A stretch of 64,000 nucleotides of DNA from Saccharospirillum sp043196875 (GTDB taxonomy: Bacteria; Pseudomonadota; Gammaproteobacteria; Pseudomonadales; Natronospirillaceae), in contig NZ_JBEBMX010000002.1 of assembly GCF_043196875.1 (NCBI RefSeq), positions 316,119-380,118 on the forward strand, in the 5' to 3' direction. The position numbers and the translations under genes were made by a program. Shown one piece after another: positions 62,575-64,000 of this stretch; position 1 is the first letter of the stretch, and each line of letters opens with the position of its first letter. Under the pieces are notes generated by a model. It was not told the origin of the DNA. It saw nothing but the letters and a program-made list of their open reading frames with translations, and ran no database searches.

Positions 62575-62727
62575 AGTTGACCACTTTATAGTGGTGCGGG
62601 TCAGAAGTTTTGATCTTGTTCGCATAAGTGGGGATTGTTGTTAAACCGGTCACAACCGAGCATTGCTAATTTGACCGACCTGGCGCAGATTATCGGAAAT
62701 TGACGCACCAGAAACGGAGGCAGGGAT

Positions 62728-63729
62728 ATGTCACCGGATGCTCAGCCCAGCGTATCAGCCATTGCTGTCGTGGATCTCGCCCGAGAGCTACTGCGCTTGA
62801 ACATCATTAATAATTCGTCACTGCGACATCTCTATACCCCTTTGGCCGCCCAGGTTGAGCAACTGCAGGACAACGCCGATATCAGCGATCTGCTTGAGAA
62901 GCGTTACCCGGAAGCCTGGCTGGTCTGGCTGTGGCAACAAGCCAGTGAGAGTCCATTTTTTCCGGCTATAGGCGTTGAGTTTGGCACTCGTGTCGCCCCT
63001 GAACCCAGAGGACTGCCCAGTTATTTAATGCAGTCCTGTCGCGATCTGGGCGAGGTGTTGGAAACCTATCTTGAAAACATTCTATTGGTGAATCCTGCCG
63101 ATCACTGGAAGGTGGAAGTGGAAGGTGATCGCACGGTGCTCAGTTTTCGTTTTTCCTCGTCGATTGAATACCCGCGATGCGCGGTAGAGCGCAGTATGTC
63201 GGCGCTGTATCACTGGGGGTGTCACCTGTGCCAGCAACCGTTGCCTTTAGTTGCGGTCGAATTTGCTTATCCCAAAGCTGAATATCATGCTGCCGTGGAA
63301 CGCTGTTTCCGCACGTCGATACGCTACAACGCCGACCGTAACGCCCTGATCGTGCCCAGCTCTGTGTTTGCCACCCCGGTTCAGGGAGGTGAGCACCCCT
63401 ATCTGTTTAAAATACTGTCACAGCGAGCAACCAGTCTGCGTTCGCAGATAGTCCAGCAACAGACGTTAAGTGGTCGTGTACAGCAGTTATTGGACAAGAA
63501 TTTGTCTCATTACGGCAGCCAGGCAAGAATGGCCCGGGAATTGTGCATGAGCCGCTCAACCCTGGTACGCAAACTGGCTAATGAAGGGGTGCGCTATTCT
63601 CAGTTGCTGGACGATGCGCGCAGACGTTGTTTTGAACAACTGCGTGGCTTACCCGCCTCACAGCTGGCCTACAAGCTGGGGTTTATGGATGTCAGCGCTT
63701 TTTATAAGGCCAGGCGGAGATGGGAGTAG
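62728..63729 (+). CDS. AraC-family transcriptional regulator with ArabA-type N-terminal domain
   Basis: 333 residues. The C-terminal HTH (about 252-333) holds ARMARELCMSRSTLVRKLANEG, and ASQLAYKLGFMDVSAFYKARRRWE as the second helix pair. The N-terminal domain resembles the arabinose-binding-like domain of OruR/ArgR-type regulators (SPFFPAIGVEFGTR near residue 78). Good AGGGAT ribosome site. The target is unknown; the neighbouring unknown genes are candidates. Confidence 0.85.
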   Translation: MSPDAQPSVSAIAVVDLARELLRLNIINNSSLRHLYTPLAAQVEQLQDNADISDLLEKRYPEAWLVWLWQQASESPFFPAIGVEFGTRVAPEPRGLPSYLMQSCRDLGEVLETYLENILLVNPADHWKVEVEGDRTVLSFRFSSSIEYPRCAVERSMSALYHWGCHLCQQPLPLVAVEFAYPKAEYHAAVERCFRTSIRYNADRNALIVPSSVFATPVQGGEHPYLFKILSQRATSLRSQIVQQQTLSGRVQQLLDKNLSHYGSQARMARELCMSRSTLVRKLANEGVRYSQLLDDARRRCFEQLRGLPASQLAYKLGFMDVSAFYKARRRWE

Positions 63730-63760
63730 GGTGGCAATAGAAGAAGCTAGGCCCCTAGTA

Positions 63761-63789
63761 GAAAAAAGCAGCCAATGGCTGCTTTTTTC
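63761..63789 (+). terminator. rho-independent terminator (unit 1)
   Basis: AGCAGCC-AAT-GGCTGCT stem (63767-63783), A-run before, T-run after, serving the AraC gene. Confidence 0.9.
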
Positions 63790-63793
63790 TTTT

Positions 63794-63860
63794 GGAGCGG
63801 GACTAAAGCCTGTAAAGGCTTTAGCGTGAGCGTAGCGAGCTAATGGCCGCAGCAAACGAG
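63794..63860. repeat. REP-like repeat, copy 1
   Basis: GGAGCGGGACTAAAGCC... containing the dyad CTAAAGCC-TGTAAA-GGCTTTAG, then GCGTGAGCGTAGCGAGC, ending AATGGCCGCAGCAAACGA. It starts 4 bases after the first terminator. Confidence 0.75.
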
Positions 63861-63881
63861 ATGGATCGAGATTCCATGCAC

Positions 63882-63908
63882 AAAAAAAGCAGCGCTAGGC
63901 TGCTTTTT
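63882..63908 (+). terminator. rho-independent terminator-like hairpin (unit 2)
   Basis: AGCAGC-GCTAG-GCTGCT (63888-63904) with A-run and T-run. It repeats the core of unit 1 and precedes the second repeat copy. Confidence 0.8.
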
Positions 63909-63916
63909 CATAATTT

Positions 63917-64000
63917 GGAGCGGGACTAAAGTCTGCAAAGGCTTTAGCGTGAGCGCAGCGAGCCCGGAGGGCAAGGCCATGCAATGGCCGCAGCAAACGA
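63917..64000. repeat. REP-like repeat, copy 2 (runs to window edge)
   Basis: Same elements as copy 1 with CTAAAGTC-TGCAAA-GGCTTTAG and a 19-base insertion (CCGGAGGGCAAGGCCATGC) before the shared AATGGCCGCAGCAAACGA end. It may continue beyond the window. Confidence 0.7.

Overview
The window reads as chromosome of a marine-type gammaproteobacterium. It is moderately GC-rich by eye and densely coded. It carries a HexR-controlled Entner-Doudoroff cluster (zwf-pgl-edd-glk-eda with gap and pyk), the suhB/trmJ/cysE neighbourhood, aceEF and rlmA. The phosphorylase-kinase-like protein together with HexR suggests an Oceanospirillales/Saccharospirillaceae-like lineage, but that assignment is an inference. 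I saw no rRNA, tRNA, CRISPR array, prophage or insertion sequence.

Layout. 0-2.4 kb: a minus-strand operon of a DUF442/TIGR01244 phosphatase-like protein, a SulP transporter and a truncated sigma-54 activator. 2.6-6.2 kb: a Yip1-like membrane protein, a lipoprotein, an asparaginase and an MDR oxidoreductase. 6.3-19.8 kb: the most unusual part, an accessory catabolic island. It holds a permease, a RidA protein, a 2Fe-2S ferredoxin, two half-size ChrA proteins, two GntR/FCD regulators, a creatininase-family amidohydrolase, an unrecognised 101-aa protein and an MFS exporter. Next to these is a plus-strand operon of a PqqC/TenA-like (heme-oxygenase-fold) putative dimetal oxidase, an aldehyde dehydrogenase, an HbpS/GlcG-like protein, a ferredoxin reductase, a second ferredoxin and an aspartate-dehydrogenase-like enzyme. 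Five copies of the palindrome TGGTATACCA, all in its intergenic regions, tie the island together as one candidate regulon. A second palindrome, AAAATCGATTTT, occurs in two of those regions.

19.8-37.4 kb is mostly housekeeping or general function: a CaCA exchanger, a patatin, a SuhB-like protein that has lost its metal-binding motifs, trmJ, cysE, an LpxH-like phosphoesterase, a soluble two-PAS chemoreceptor in AT-richer DNA, a secreted ExeM-type nuclease, YbjQ, a SulP+USP pair, a LOG-family protein, rlmA, an SDR and an AraC regulator. 37.4-52.2 kb is central carbon metabolism: aceF, aceE, pyk, gap, hexR, zwf, pgl, edd, glk and eda. HexR-type operators lie upstream of gap and zwf. Two long-stem repeats flank pgl.

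52.3-64 kb carries a 1073-aa phosphorylase-kinase alpha/beta-like protein, an orphan MalK/UgpC-type ABC ATPase, a DUF4032 kinase-fold-like protein, two unrecognised paralogous proteins flanking a 1-Cys peroxiredoxin, an AraC-type regulator, and two copies of a terminator-linked repeat. The second copy runs into the window end.

How the parts fit: glucose is phosphorylated (glk) and passes through zwf, pgl, edd and eda to pyruvate and glyceraldehyde-3-phosphate. Lower glycolysis (gap, pyk) and pyruvate dehydrogenase (aceEF) follow, with HexR sensing KDPG. The 6-20 kb island looks like a self-contained catabolic pathway for an unidentified nitrogenous compound: import, amide hydrolysis, oxygenase-type attack with its own electron-transfer chain, aldehyde oxidation, imine clean-up and export.
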